A stretch of 50,643 nt of DNA, from contig NZ_VKHP01000033.1 in the NCBI RefSeq assembly GCF_010811875.1, positions 1 through 50,643 on the forward strand. The letters run 5' to 3'. The DNA comes from Bradyrhizobium uaiense. GTDB lineage: Bacteria; Pseudomonadota; Alphaproteobacteria; Rhizobiales; Xanthobacteraceae. Positions 9,336 through 17,928 of the stretch are shown here, piece after piece. Both the position numbers and the translations under genes were made by a program. The stretch's first letter is position 1. Every line of letters begins with the position of its first letter. A model generated the notes under the pieces. That model did not search any database and had not been told where the DNA came from. It saw only the letters and a program-made list of their open reading frames with translations.

Positions 9336-9566
9336 ATGGAACCGGCAGCAGCAAAACTTATCGGCGCGGGCATCGCGTGCATCGGCATGGGCGGCGCGGG
9401 CGTCGGCGTGGGCATCATCTTCGGCAACTACCTCGCCGCTGCGGTGCGTAACCCCTCGGCCGCTCAGGGCCAGTTCGGCAACCTGATCTTCGGCTTCGCC
9501 GTGACCGAAGCGCTCGGCATCTTCTCGCTGCTGATCGCGCTGCTCCTGCTGTTCGTTCCGCTCTGA
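9336..9566 (+). CDS. atpE: ATP synthase Fo subunit c
   Basis: A 76-residue hairpin of two transmembrane helices. The first carries the glycine-rich packing motif ([17 protein letters not shown]), the polar loop is RNPSAAQGQ, and the second helix carries the proton-binding Glu58 in [10 protein letters not shown]. The start follows AAGGAG at 9324-9329, an excellent ribosome site that suits a subunit needed in about ten or more copies. The last codons overlap the first unit of a 22-bp tandem repeat. Confidence 0.97.
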   Translation: MEPAAAKLIGAGIACIGMGGAGVGVGIIFGNYLAAAVRNPSAAQGQFGNLIFGFAVTEALGIFSLLIALLLLFVPL

Positions 9567-9620
9567 GCGGCACCCCGGTTCCGCTTTGGCGGCAACCCGG
9601 TTCCGCTCTCGCGGTAACCA
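9555..9620 (+). repeat. Three tandem 22-bp repeats with mini-hairpins after atpE
   Basis: Units 9555-9576, 9577-9598 and 9599-9620 share the pattern GGTTCCGCT...GCGGCAACCC. Each can fold as CCGC-loop-GCGG (stems of 4-5 bp, loops of 3-4). The first unit includes the last codons and stop of atpE; the array lies in the atpE-atpF' gap, which is otherwise unusually long for this operon (114 bases). Confidence 0.85.
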
Positions 9621-9680
9621 CTTCGCGCCGCCCGAGGATCGTTCCAAGGGCGGCGTGCATGACAGCAACAGGAGAACACC

Positions 9681-10247
9681 ATGGCTGAGAGTCATGGCGA
9701 GGCAAAAGGCCAGAAAGCCGGCGCCCACACCGAGGCAGAAGGCGGACATCACGGCGGAGCCTTTCCGCCGTTCGATTCGTCCAACTACGCCTCGCAGCTG
9801 GTGTCGCTGGCGATTGCATTTGTCGCGCTCTATCTGATCGTGTCGCGTATCGCTCTGCCGCGTGTCGGCGGGACGATCGATGCACGCCAGAACAAGATCG
9901 AGGGCGATCTGGCCGAGGCGCAGAAGCTGAAGGACGAGTCCGACGCGGCGCTGAAGGCCTATGAAACCGAGCTGGCGAATGCGCGCTCCAACGCGCAGGC
10001 GATCGGCAACGAGACCCGCGAGAAGCTGAACGCGGCCTCGGAAGCCGAACGCAAGGCTCTGGAAGAGAAGCTGGCGGCCAAGCTCGCCGACGCCGAGAAG
10101 CAGATCGCAACGACCCGGACCAACGCCATGAGCAACGTCCGCGGCATCGCGGCGGATGCGGCCGGCGCCATCGTCCAGCAACTTGCCGGCGTCACGCCGG
10201 ACGCGAATGCGGTCAACAGCGCCGTCGACGCTTCGCTGAAGGGATAG
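9681..10247 (+). CDS. atpF': ATP synthase Fo subunit b'
   Basis: A 188-residue b-type stator subunit with a His/Gly-rich N-terminal tail of about 25 residues, one membrane helix ([22 protein letters not shown]) and a long charged helix with Ala/Glu/Lys heptads that forms the peripheral stalk. Photosynthetic and alphaproteobacterial species have two different b subunits; this is the diverged b' copy, longer than the following atpF. AGGAGAACACC before the ATG at 9681 is a good ribosome site. The gap to atpF is only 3 bases. Confidence 0.93.
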   Translation: MAESHGEAKGQKAGAHTEAEGGHHGGAFPPFDSSNYASQLVSLAIAFVALYLIVSRIALPRVGGTIDARQNKIEGDLAEAQKLKDESDAALKAYETELANARSNAQAIGNETREKLNAASEAERKALEEKLAAKLADAEKQIATTRTNAMSNVRGIAADAAGAIVQQLAGVTPDANAVNSAVDASLKG

Positions 10248-10250
10248 ACG

Positions 10251-10736
10251 ATGTTTTACGAACCGGAAACCTGGGTTGCGATCGCCTTCGTCGTTCTGAT
10301 GGTCGTGTTCGGTTACCTCGGCGTCCACCGCACCCTGCTGGCGGCGCTCGACCACCGTGCCGAGCGCATCAAGGCCGAGCTCGAGGACGCCCGCCGTCTG
10401 AAGGACGAGGCCAATAAGCTGCTCGGCGAGTACAAGGCACGCCGCGCCAGCGCGGAGCGCGAGGCCCAGGAGATCATCTCCGGCGCCAAGGCCGAAGCCG
10501 AACGGATCGCAGCCGAAGCCAAGACCAAGATGGAAGATTTTGTCGCCCGGCGCACCAAGACTGCCGAGAGCAAGATCGCCCAGGCCGAAGCCCAGGCCGT
10601 GGCCGATGTGCGCGCCGCCGCGGCCAACGCCGCCGTGACCGCCGCCTCGACCATCCTGTCGCAGTCGGTCAAGGGCTCGGTTGCCGACGACCTCGTCGGC
10701 AAGGGCATCGCCGAAGTCCGCTCCAAGCTGAACTGA
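10251..10736 (+). CDS. atpF: ATP synthase Fo subunit b
   Basis: A 161-residue stator subunit with an N-terminal membrane helix ([18 protein letters not shown]) followed by an extended alpha-helical region rich in Ala, Glu, Lys and Arg ([20 protein letters not shown] and onward). It pairs with b' to hold the F1 head, whose genes (atpHAGDC) are not in this window, as is usual in this group. The gene is the last of the operon and is followed within 25 bases by a strong terminator. Confidence 0.95.
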   Translation: MFYEPETWVAIAFVVLMVVFGYLGVHRTLLAALDHRAERIKAELEDARRLKDEANKLLGEYKARRASAEREAQEIISGAKAEAERIAAEAKTKMEDFVARRTKTAESKIAQAEAQAVADVRAAAANAAVTAASTILSQSVKGSVADDLVGKGIAEVRSKLN

Positions 10737-10759
10737 CGCGATCTCAACTCCTTCCAGAA

Positions 10760-10797
10760 AAGGCCGGCGCGAGCTGATCGCGCCGGCCTTTTTATTT
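10760..10797 (+). terminator. Rho-independent terminator of the Fo operon
   Basis: A perfect 13-bp GC-rich stem (10760-10772 with 10778-10790), loop GCTGA, then TTTTATTT. It lies 23 bases after the atpF stop. Confidence 0.95.
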
Positions 10798-10890
10798 GTC
10801 CAAATCCGTTCGCCTGATTCGGCTGGTTTTGCTGTGACGCGCTTTCTTCACGCGAACCGGTAACCCACTTCGCTCGAAAACGCGCCAGTC

Positions 10891-11544
10891 CTACTTCTTC
10901 TTGTGGGGGGCGGCGCGCGGCTTGGGCTCCGGCTTCAGGGCCTGCGGGTCGAAGCCGATATAGAAGATGTAGTTGTCGTTGTCGGCGGCCGATGGCGCCG
11001 GATAGACCAAATCCTCGGCGACCAGGCTGAACGGCACGCTGCCGCTCTCATCCATCTGCACGGTCGTCGTGTAGGCCTTGGTCGCGATCGTCTTCTCGCC
11101 AACGCCGCCCTGCACCACGGCGACGCGGAGCGGCACCTGGATCGACGGCGGCGCGCCCTGGGGACCGACGATGATCCGCCCCTGGATGCCGATCTTGGCG
11201 GTGATCATGCCGCTGTTCAGATTGCATTGCCGCGCGGTGCGGGTGATCGAGGCCAGGAACTTGACGTCATTGCCGACCGCTTCCTTGCCGGTCGCGGCCA
11301 CCGAATAGGTCGAGGCGCCGGAGCGGATCTGCACCGGCGGACAGGTCAGCTCGGCATCGGCGTCGTTGAGCTGCTGCGGCGCCGCGGGTGTCGCCGGCTT
11401 CGCCGAGTCGGACGAGCCGCCGCCGAACAGGCTCTTGAAGCGGTCGCTGAGCGACTGCGCCGAAGCCGCCGACGGCAGCAGGGCGGCCCCGAGCCCGATC
11501 GACACCGCCGCTGCGAGCGCGAACCTGATCACCCTGTCACCCAT
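10891..11544 (-). CDS. Secreted hypothetical protein
   Basis: A 217-residue protein with a clear signal peptide (RFALAAAVSIGLGAALLPSAASAQ, cleavage expected after SAQ). A low-complexity linker rich in Ser, Pro and Ala follows. The main domain has regularly spaced beta-like segments and two cysteines (ELTCPPVQIRSG and ARQCNLN), and the tail is basic and ends PHKKK. I do not recognise a named domain; the composition and motif spacing resemble periplasmic or surface-linked proteins of unknown function in Bradyrhizobium. It is read away from the ATP synthase operon and ends 94 bases beyond that operon's terminator. Confidence 0.78.
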   Translation of the reverse strand: MGDRVIRFALAAAVSIGLGAALLPSAASAQSLSDRFKSLFGGGSSDSAKPATPAAPQQLNDADAELTCPPVQIRSGASTYSVAATGKEAVGNDVKFLASITRTARQCNLNSGMITAKIGIQGRIIVGPQGAPPSIQVPLRVAVVQGGVGEKTIATKAYTTTVQMDESGSVPFSLVAEDLVYPAPSAADNDNYIFYIGFDPQALKPEPKPRAAPHKKK

Positions 11545-11674
11545 GCGATATCCCTAAACTCTCCAAATCCGGGTTCCCCGTTTCGCGGGCGTTATAGCAA
11601 GCCAATGGCGGCGAACCCAAGGCATCTTGAGAAGGCATGGAACGCGGCCTGCCATCGGCCAAAAGGCTCAGGAA

Positions 11675-12262
11675 TCAGCCGCGGAAATCCTCGTGCAGCA
11701 GGCCGAACAGCAAATGGTCCTGCCAGATCCCGTTGATGCAGAGATAGCGCCGCGCCAGGCCCTCGCGGGTGAAGCCGCACTTCTCCAGCACGCGGATCGA
11801 CGACGCGTTGGACGGAATGCAGGCGGCCTCGATGCGGTGCAGATTGAGCTCGCCGAACAGCGAGGGCAGCAGCACCCGCAGCGCCGTCGTCATGTAGCCG
11901 CGATGGGCGTGCGGCAGACCGACCCAATAGCCGATCGTGCCGGCCTGCACGATGCCGCGGCGGACATTGGCGAGCGTGATCCCGCCGATCATCACCCCGT
12001 CCGATTCGCGGAAAATGATGAACGGATAGGACCGGTCGGCGGCGATATCCTCGGTGTAGCGGCGCAACCGGCGGCGGAAGCCGGCGCGGGTCAGGTCGTC
12101 GGAGGGCCAGATCGGCTCCCATGGCGTGAGATAGGCGCGGCTGAATTCGCGCAACTGGGCCCATTGCGGGAAATCCGACATCTGCGGCGCCCGCAGCAGC
12201 AGCCCATGACCGCGCGGCATCAGTGCAGCCGGTCCGCTAGACGGCAAACGAAACAGGGCCAT
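11675..12262 (-). CDS. GNAT N-acetyltransferase, RimJ/RimL type
   Basis: A 195-residue acetyltransferase. The acetyl-CoA region reads IGYWVGLPHAHRGYMTTALR, with R-G-Y-M as the variant of the usual RGxGxA loop, followed by LNLHRIEAACIPSNASSIRVLEKCGFTREG, a RimJ/L-type end. RimJ and RimL acetylate ribosomal protein N-termini; many relatives have other targets. The start at MALFRLPS is chosen because the frame upstream runs into a palindromic repeat (PLTPTLSP translation) and is not coding. GGGGAG lies 10-15 bases before this ATG. It is downstream of, and in the same direction as, thrC and the M16 peptidase. Confidence 0.9.
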   Translation of the reverse strand: MALFRLPSSGPAALMPRGHGLLLRAPQMSDFPQWAQLREFSRAYLTPWEPIWPSDDLTRAGFRRRLRRYTEDIAADRSYPFIIFRESDGVMIGGITLANVRRGIVQAGTIGYWVGLPHAHRGYMTTALRVLLPSLFGELNLHRIEAACIPSNASSIRVLEKCGFTREGLARRYLCINGIWQDHLLFGLLHEDFRG

Positions 12263-12286
12263 GGCCCAACACTCCCCGCCTTTTGC

Positions 12287-12442
12287 TCCCTCGCCCCGCG
12301 CTCGCGGGGAAAGGGTCGGAGTGAGGGGCTCTGTCCGCAAGCAAGCCGACTATTGAGCCCCGTACCCCTCATCCGGATTGCACCGGACGATGCTTCGCAT
12401 CGCCGCGAGCAATCCGACCTCTCCCCGCAGGCGGGGAGAGGT
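12287..12442. repeat. Palindromic repeat, family A-like copy
   Basis: The left arm GCTCCCTCGCCCCGCGCTCG and right arm with CCTCTCCCCGCAGGCGGGGA are related to the elements at 44653, 45741, 16017, 31042 and 50351. It fills the whole gap between the M16 peptidase stop and the GNAT start. The right end forms a 12-bp stem that could slow transcription after the peptidase gene, but no T run follows. Confidence 0.75.
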
Positions 12443-12447
12443 AACTT

Positions 12448-13737
12448 CTAATGCAGCAGCGTCTTTGCCTTCGAGTTCGTCAATCCTTCCGCAAAAGACA
12501 CCGCCGTGTCCAGACCCCTTCCGCTGCCGAGGGCAACGACGGCGGGTCGGCTGCGCGACAGCAGGGCGCGGGCGGCATTGCGGCTCGATTCGACGCTGAC
12601 CGCGTCGATCCGCGCCACCAGCTCTTCCACGGTCTGCGGCCGGCCATAGGCTAGCACATGACGCGCCAATTGTTCGGCCCGGGATGAACAGCTTTCGAGC
12701 GCCATCAGCAGCCCGGCCTTCATCTGCGCCTTGGCGCGGGCGACCTCGGCCTCGGTCAGGGTTTCGACCGCATCATTGATGACGTCGACGATGACTTCCA
12801 TCATTTCCGGCGCGTCGGCGGGATCGGTCCCGGTGTAGAGCCCGAAGAAGCCGGTGTCGGTGTAGGGCGCATGGAAGGTGTAGATCGAGTAGCACAGCCC
12901 GCGCTTCTCACGCACCTCCTGGAACAGCCGCGACGACATCCCGCCGCCGAGCGTGTTGGTGAACACCTGCAACGAGAACAGCGACAGGTCGTTCTGCGGC
13001 ACGCCTTCGAGCGCCAGCGTCAGATGCGCCTGCTCGAGATCGCGATGCACCACGCGCGAGCCGCCCTTGCCGAACATCGCAGCCTGCGGCTTCGGCGCCG
13101 GCGTGGCGTCGAAGCTGGAAAATTTCTGCGCGACGTCCTCGACGATGCGCTTGTGATCGACCGCGCCGGCGGCGGCGACCACCATGTCGGGCGCGCGGTA
13201 ATGCGTCGACAGATAGCCGCGCAGCATGTCGCGGTCGAAAGCCTTCAGCGTCTTGGCGGTGCCGAGCAGCGAGCGGCCCATCGGCTGGTCCGGATAGCAG
13301 AGCTCGTTGAGATGCTCGAACACGACGTCGTCGGGCGTATCCTGCGCCGCGCCGATCTCCTGCACGATGACGCTCTTCTCTCGTTCGAGTTCATCCGGCA
13401 CGAAGGACGGGTTGGCGAGGATGTCGGAGAGCACGTCGAGCGCCAGCGGCACGTCAGCCTTCATCACCCGCGCATAATAGGCCGTGGTCTCGGTCGAGGT
13501 GCCGGCATTGAGGTCGCCGCCGACCGCCTCGATCTCCTCGACGATCTCACGCGAGGAGCGCCGCGCAGTGCCCTTGAACGCCATGTGTTCGAGCAGATGC
13601 GAGATGCCGTGCTCGTTCGGCTTCTCGTCGCGCCCGCCGACCCCGGCCCAGACCCCAAGCGCCGCAGTCTCCAGATGCGGCATGGTGTCGGTGACGACGG
13701 TCAGGCCGCTCGGCAGCTTGGTGATTTCAACGCTCAT
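12448..13737 (-). CDS. M16 family zinc peptidase
   Basis: A 429-residue peptidase of the mitochondrial-processing-peptidase type. The inverted zinc motif HLLEH (His47, Glu50, His51) is intact, and the downstream Glu ligand lies in the EREKSVIVQEI region. A C-terminal M16 half with LGGGMSSRLFQEVREKRGLCYS completes the clamshell. Such proteins cleave short unfolded peptides. Its ATG directly follows the thrC stop codon with no gap, so the two genes are transcribed together and probably translationally coupled, an arrangement that I recall in other Alphaproteobacteria. Confidence 0.95.
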   Translation of the reverse strand: MSVEITKLPSGLTVVTDTMPHLETAALGVWAGVGGRDEKPNEHGISHLLEHMAFKGTARRSSREIVEEIEAVGGDLNAGTSTETTAYYARVMKADVPLALDVLSDILANPSFVPDELEREKSVIVQEIGAAQDTPDDVVFEHLNELCYPDQPMGRSLLGTAKTLKAFDRDMLRGYLSTHYRAPDMVVAAAGAVDHKRIVEDVAQKFSSFDATPAPKPQAAMFGKGGSRVVHRDLEQAHLTLALEGVPQNDLSLFSLQVFTNTLGGGMSSRLFQEVREKRGLCYSIYTFHAPYTDTGFFGLYTGTDPADAPEMMEVIVDVINDAVETLTEAEVARAKAQMKAGLLMALESCSSRAEQLARHVLAYGRPQTVEELVARIDAVSVESSRNAARALLSRSRPAVVALGSGRGLDTAVSFAEGLTNSKAKTLLH

Positions 13738-15153
13738 TCAGGCAACTCCCTGCTTGGCAGCACGGCTGACCGACAGCACGAAGCGCTCGACCTCGGCAGA
13801 ATCATTCTTCATGACCGTCATGTGCTCGGACTTGGTCATCAACCCGCCGAGCCAGGCCGGCAGCTGCGGACGCACCCCGCAGGCGGCCTCGACCGCGTCG
13901 GGGAATTTGGCCGCATGTGCGGTCGACAGCACGATGTTCGGGATATTGGAATCCGAGGTATCGCGGTCGGCGACCGCGAGCGCCACCGCGGTGTGGGGAT
14001 CGACCAGATCGCCCGCCTCGCGCCAGGCGGCGCGGATCGCAGCCGCGGTTTCGGTCTCATCGGCGCGGCCGGCGTCAAAATCGCGGCGCACGGCGGCCAG
14101 CGTCGCATCAGGGAGCACGAAGCGCCCGGACTGCTTCAGCGAGGCCATCAGGCGGCGGACCTGGTCGGCGTCGCGGCCAGACGCCTCGAACAACAGCCGC
14201 TCGAAATTCGAGGATACCTGGATGTCCATCGACGGCGACGCCGTGGCGTGCACCTCGCGCACCTCGTAATTGCCGGTCTTCAGCGTACGCGGCAGGATGT
14301 CGTTGACGTTGGCCGCGATGCGCAGCCAGCGGATCGGCAGCCCCATGCGCTTTGCCACATAGCCCGCGAAGATGTCGCCGAAATTGCCTGTCGGCACCGT
14401 GAAGTCGACCGTGCGCTGGGGAGAACCGAGCGCGACCGCCGACGTGAAGTAATAGACCACCTGCGCCACGATGCGCGCCCAGTTGATCGAGTTGACGCCC
14501 GACAGCGCCACCCGGTCGCGGAAGCGATGGTTGTTGAACATCTCCTTCACCAGCGCCTGGCAATCGTCGAACGTGCCCTCGATCGCCAGCGCGTGGACGT
14601 TGGACGCGCCCGTCGTCGTCATCATGCGGCGCTGCACCTCGGAGATGCGGCCGTTCGGGAACAGCACGACGAGGTCGACATTGTCGAGATTGGCAAACGC
14701 TTCGACCGCGGCGCCGCCGGTATCGCCGGAGGTCGCGACCACGATGGTGGTGCGCTGCGCGCGCTTGGCCAGCACGTGATCCATCAGCCGCGAGATCAAC
14801 TGCATCGCGACGTCCTTGAACGCCAAGGTCGGACCGTGGAACAGCTCGAGCAGGAACTGGTTCGGCCCGGCCTGGTCGAGCGGCACCACCGCGGGATGCC
14901 GGAACGTGGCATAGGCCTCGTTCGCCATGCGGCCGAGCTCGGCGTCGGAAATCTCGCCGGCGGCGAAGGGGCGGATGATCTCGACCGCGACCTCCCAATA
15001 GGGACGGCCGAAGAAGCCGGCGATGGTCTCGTGCGAAAGCTGCGGCCAGGTCTCGGGCACATAGAGCCCGCCGTCACGGGCAAGCCCGGTCAGCATCACA
15101 TCGCAGAAGCCAAGCACCGGGGCCTCACCCCTGGTCGAAATATACCGCGTCAA
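13738..15153 (-). CDS. thrC: Threonine synthase
   Basis: A 471-residue PLP enzyme converting O-phosphohomoserine to threonine and phosphate. The PLP lysine lies in GPTLAFKDVAMQ (Lys113 with this start). A phosphate-binding loop follows (ATSGDTGGAAVEAF), and FTVPTGNFGDIFAGYVAKRM is typical of the long, plant/fungal-independent class. There is no ATG at the right place; a TTG at 15153 gives the family-typical start TRYISTRGEAP and has TTGGAGGG a few bases before it. An upstream in-frame TTG at 15165 overlaps that ribosome site, so it is less likely. The gene leads the thrC-M16 peptidase pair. Confidence 0.95.
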   Translation of the reverse strand: MTRYISTRGEAPVLGFCDVMLTGLARDGGLYVPETWPQLSHETIAGFFGRPYWEVAVEIIRPFAAGEISDAELGRMANEAYATFRHPAVVPLDQAGPNQFLLELFHGPTLAFKDVAMQLISRLMDHVLAKRAQRTTIVVATSGDTGGAAVEAFANLDNVDLVVLFPNGRISEVQRRMMTTTGASNVHALAIEGTFDDCQALVKEMFNNHRFRDRVALSGVNSINWARIVAQVVYYFTSAVALGSPQRTVDFTVPTGNFGDIFAGYVAKRMGLPIRWLRIAANVNDILPRTLKTGNYEVREVHATASPSMDIQVSSNFERLLFEASGRDADQVRRLMASLKQSGRFVLPDATLAAVRRDFDAGRADETETAAAIRAAWREAGDLVDPHTAVALAVADRDTSDSNIPNIVLSTAHAAKFPDAVEAACGVRPQLPAWLGGLMTKSEHMTVMKNDSAEVERFVLSVSRAAKQGVA

Positions 15154-15345
15154 ACCGCCCTCCAAAGGCTTCGATCCGAGCCTTAAGCCTTTGATATCAT
15201 GGATTTATCGAGTTCGCCGCATGCGAACCGGATCAGGTCACCATAGAAGATCGGGCAGATAATGGGTAGCCCGAAGCGCGCGTCTCGGGGTCACGCGGAG
15301 TGGTGCTGCCAGCGAATGGCCATCACCGTCGCCACGTACACCGCC

Positions 15346-15466
15346 GTCGTCCTGGCGAAAGCCAGGACCCATAACCACCGCATGCGGTGATGAACGGGAT
15401 ACTGGCCCCAGCGTCGCGCAACAATAGAGATTCGGGGTAATGGGTCCTGGCTTTCGCCAGGACGAC
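15346..15466. repeat. Palindromic repeat, family B copy 1
   Basis: The 26-bp arms (15346-15371 and 15441-15466) are perfect inverted copies; the outer ends read GTCGTCCTGGCGAAAGCCAG. The middle has CATAACCACCG and GGCCCCAGCG. Copies 17034, 18240 and 27642 share the layout. Confidence 0.9.
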
Positions 15467-15483
15467 GATGAGGATGGGGACAC

Positions 15484-15980
15484 AGCATCGCATTCTCGCG
15501 ACATGTTTCGCCCGAGCTTTGGATTTCGTTTCCGCCCTCCTCTCACAGAGGGCGCAGGGAAAGCCGGGTGCCGATCGCACTCATGGGCCCCGTGCAAAAG
15601 GTAGAAAGCACGGGGGTAGGACCACAGGTGTAACCGGAGCAATCCGGCTTTCCCTGCGCGATGGGTTACGGCTTATACGTGCTCTCCCCGGCGAGACTGG
15701 GCTTTGTTGTCACCGTCTTCGCAACGCGCATTGCGCAATCGGAAAAGACACCTACCACTAGGGCGTCAGGCCTGCACGATTTCGCCGTCTGCATCATGCG
15801 CATTCGTCGACTGCGCAATCAGCGTCCACCGCATCTCGACCCGCGTTCGTGACGATCGCGAAACGCCCCTCGATCGGGCGAGACGGGGAATTCATACACC
15901 GAGTTACACTTCGGATAAAGCGAAATATTTTCAAGGCTGGCACTTGACGGGTTTTTGCTGAGTTGCCCGTCGGGCAATTC
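15484..15980. repeat. Long structured intergenic element with nested hairpins
   Basis: This non-coding stretch has a 16-bp perfect outer inverted repeat (15552-15567, GCGCAGGGAAAGCCGG, with 15644-15659). Inside is a hairpin with stem CCCCGTGC/GCACGGGG (15588-15595, 15608-15615) and a 12-base A-rich loop. The downstream part includes GTGCTCTCCCCGG, a tract of about 200 bases of mixed composition, an AT-rich segment (15885-15960) and a small palindrome TTGCCCGTCGGGCAA (15963-15977). I recall related sequences in other Bradyrhizobium intergenic regions, but not a described function. Short open frames in it look spurious. It could be a repeated mobile remnant or a structured RNA. The thrC-GST gap of about 1 kb consists of this and the flanking repeats; I see no gene in it. 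Confidence 0.6.
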
Positions 15981-16016
15981 AGTGACACGCGCGCGTGAGG
16001 AAGGCACCAGCCGAAG

Positions 16017-16188
16017 GGCTCCCTCCCCCCTTGCGGGGGAGGGCTGGGGAGAGGGGTGCCACACGGCGAGCGCTCTCCGGATACCTCGCAACGATAAGGA
16101 AGCAAATTGCGAGGACGTGCAGTCCATCGATCATCTCGCCCGGGGCCACCCCCTCTCCCCACCCTCTCCCGCAGTGGGAGAGGGAGCC
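16017..16188. repeat. Family A terminal-inverted-repeat element, copy 1
   Basis: The left end reads GGCTCCCTCCCCCCTTGCGG and continues GGGAGGGCTGGGGAGAGG; the right end is its inverse with a few changes. The unrelated middle is about 90 bases. Elements at 31042-31270 and 50351-50541 have the same ends. Confidence 0.85.
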
Positions 16189-16227
16189 TGAGAGGCGTGC
16201 TCAACTCACCTACGAGATTTCACATCC

Positions 16228-16854
16228 CTACCCCTTCGGCGGCGCCAGCGGCTGCGCGATCTCCTGGAACGGCGGCAGCGCCTCGCAGCGCGCGACGTGG
16301 GCTTGCAGCGCCGGATAGCGCACATCGAACAGATGCGGATGTGCCTCGCCGGTGAAGCGCAACGCGCAGGCCACCGCGATGTCGGCATGACCGATGCGAT
16401 CGCCCAACCAGTAAGGCGTCTGCACGGCTGCGCGCTCCTGCTCCAGCACCGCGAGCACGCGGGAGATCTGCCCCTCGCAGCGCTCGACCCACAGCTTGAG
16501 CTGCTCCTTGCGCAGCACGCGCTCATAGACCAGGCTCACCGCCTTGTCGGCGAGCCCGGTCGCCAGTGCCATGATGCGCAGATGCCGACGCCGCTCGACG
16601 CCGGAGCGCGCCAGCATCGCCCGCTCCGGCCCGACCAACTCATCGAGGTAGTCGAGGATCGCGCTGCTCTCGATCAGCGCCTGGCCGTCGTCGAGCACCA
16701 GCGTCGGCACCCGCTGCACCGGATTATAGGCCGCAACCTTCTCCGCATCGCCGAAGGTCGACCACGGCTTGTGCTCGAACGGCAAGCCATAAAGCCGCAG
16801 CGCGATCGCGGTGCGGCGGACAAAGGGCGAGTCGTACTGGCCGATCAGGAACAT
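16228..16854 (-). CDS. Glutathione S-transferase family protein
   Basis: A 208-residue two-domain protein. The thioredoxin-like N-domain begins MFLIGQYDSPFVRRTAIALR, has the cis-proline motif VQRVPTLVLDDGQALIESSAILDYLDE with Glu-Ser for the glutathione carboxylate, and leads into an all-helical C-domain with the N-capping motif WLGDRIGHADIAVACAL. The first helix has Ser9 (DSPF) as the likely catalytic residue, typical of beta/zeta-like bacterial GSTs. It probably detoxifies electrophiles with glutathione. It stands alone between repeat elements, without an evident operon. Confidence 0.92.
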   Translation of the reverse strand: MFLIGQYDSPFVRRTAIALRLYGLPFEHKPWSTFGDAEKVAAYNPVQRVPTLVLDDGQALIESSAILDYLDELVGPERAMLARSGVERRRHLRIMALATGLADKAVSLVYERVLRKEQLKLWVERCEGQISRVLAVLEQERAAVQTPYWLGDRIGHADIAVACALRFTGEAHPHLFDVRYPALQAHVARCEALPPFQEIAQPLAPPKG

Positions 16855-17033
16855 CTGTCATCTCGTCGGTCATGCCGCGGCAGCCACTACCGGCGAGAGC
16901 AAGGCTTTCGGGGTTGCGGCCACGCCGGGGTCAAAGGTTGCGCTTTGCACCATCGTAGATGGCTTGCGCCGCATTGCAACGGGCCGAGTCGTTCTGACGA
17001 AGCATTGCCAGCAATTGAGCCACATTATTCAGT

Positions 17034-17165
17034 GTCGTCCCTGCGGAAGCAGGGACCCATAACCACCGGCTTCCGTTGCGGCAAAGGCTGGTGCCCCAGC
17101 GCTGCAAGCCAACTCACTTCGGTGGTTATTGGTCTCGGGTCGCGCTTACGCTTGCCCGGGACGAC
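17034..17165. repeat. Palindromic repeat, family B copy 2
   Basis: It opens GTCGTCCCTGCGGAAGCAGG, has CATAACCACCGG and an inverse CGGTGGTTAT, and closes CTTGCCCGGGACGAC. The outer arms have diverged more than in copies 1 and 3. Confidence 0.85.
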
Positions 17166-17185
17166 AGCGGAGTCTGTGGCGGCAG

Positions 17186-17779
17186 CTACCCAATCACCGG
17201 CACGTGCCTCGCCGCATCGCGCGGCAATTTGCCGTCGAGCCTCGGATCATCCGCCACCTCGATCTGGCGCAGGAACGGGCGGAAGCCGGAGCGTTGATAG
17301 AACGCGACGGCGGAGGGATGATCGAAGGTGCAGGTGTGCACCCAGACGCGGCCGACGTCGCGCGACCAGGCGATCTCCAGCGCGCGGTTCATCAGGAAGC
17401 GCGCGGCGCCGGTGCCGATGAATTTTGCGGTGACGCCGAAATAGAGCAGCTGGCATTCGCGGGGCACGCTGAAATCGAGTTCGAGCAAGCCTTCGTCCTG
17501 GCCGTCGCCGACCAGCCCGTAGAGCTCAACGCCGGGCCCGTGGATCCGTGAGGCGAGATCGGCGTCTTCGAGCCCGGTGCGGGTGAACCACAGCCACTCT
17601 TCGCCGACGCGGCGGTAGAGATCGCGATACCAATCGAGCGCGGGTGGATCGACCTTGCGCAGGCGCCACGCGCCCGGCGGATCATCGCGCAGCGGCGGAC
17701 GTGCAGTCATTTCCAGATGTGTGACGACGGCGGCGACCTTGCCGGGAGGAATGTCGGAGTAACCGTCGGGCAGCAGCAT
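17186..17779 (-). CDS. GNAT N-acetyltransferase
   Basis: A 197-residue acetyltransferase. The acetyl-CoA binding region reads LLYFGVTAKFIGTGAARFLM (motif A, variant of QxxGxG/A), followed by VWVHTCTFDHPSAVAFYQRSGF, the classical end of the GNAT fold. Family members acetylate small amines or protein N-termini; the substrate here cannot be read from sequence. The N-terminal third (DYSDIPPG to WYRDLYRR) is more variable. The start at MLLPDGYSD has no competing ATG nearby. It stands between two family B repeats and is divergent from the small proline-rich gene. Confidence 0.9.
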   Translation of the reverse strand: MLLPDGYSDIPPGKVAAVVTHLEMTARPPLRDDPPGAWRLRKVDPPALDWYRDLYRRVGEEWLWFTRTGLEDADLASRIHGPGVELYGLVGDGQDEGLLELDFSVPRECQLLYFGVTAKFIGTGAARFLMNRALEIAWSRDVGRVWVHTCTFDHPSAVAFYQRSGFRPFLRQIEVADDPRLDGKLPRDAARHVPVIG

Positions 17780-17928
17780 TAAGCAACCTTTGTTTCTGCG
17801 TGTCGGCCGGAGATATTCGCATGTCGCGGCAGATGCAATGCAACGCCGAGTAACAATGTTACCGATTTGTCAGTGGGTGATTTGGCGAATCAGCGGCTCC
17901 ATGTACAGAGGCCACCGGAGCAACGACC

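Noticed and set aside
12263..12340. An N-terminal extension of the GNAT gene containing PLTPTLSPRARGE
   Set aside because: This is the translation of a palindromic repeat; the conserved protein begins at the ATG at 12262.
12871..15186. A very long open frame (about 770 codons) on the plus strand opposite thrC and the M16 peptidase
   Set aside because: The minus strand has clear threonine synthase and M16 motifs. The plus-strand translation is Arg/His-rich without any domain, as expected of an antisense frame in GC-rich DNA.
15552..15660. A tRNA or known riboswitch in the structured element
   Set aside because: There is no cloverleaf, no T-loop consensus and no resemblance to riboswitch cores that I can recognise; it is kept as an unnamed structured repeat.
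15154..16227. Small open frames in the 1-kb gap before the GST gene
   Set aside because: They overlap repeats and hairpins, have no ribosome sites and no recognisable sequence.
17850..17862. Short palindrome GTAACAATGTTAC upstream of the proline-rich gene
   Set aside because: The arms are only five bases; chance is a sufficient explanation without conservation data.
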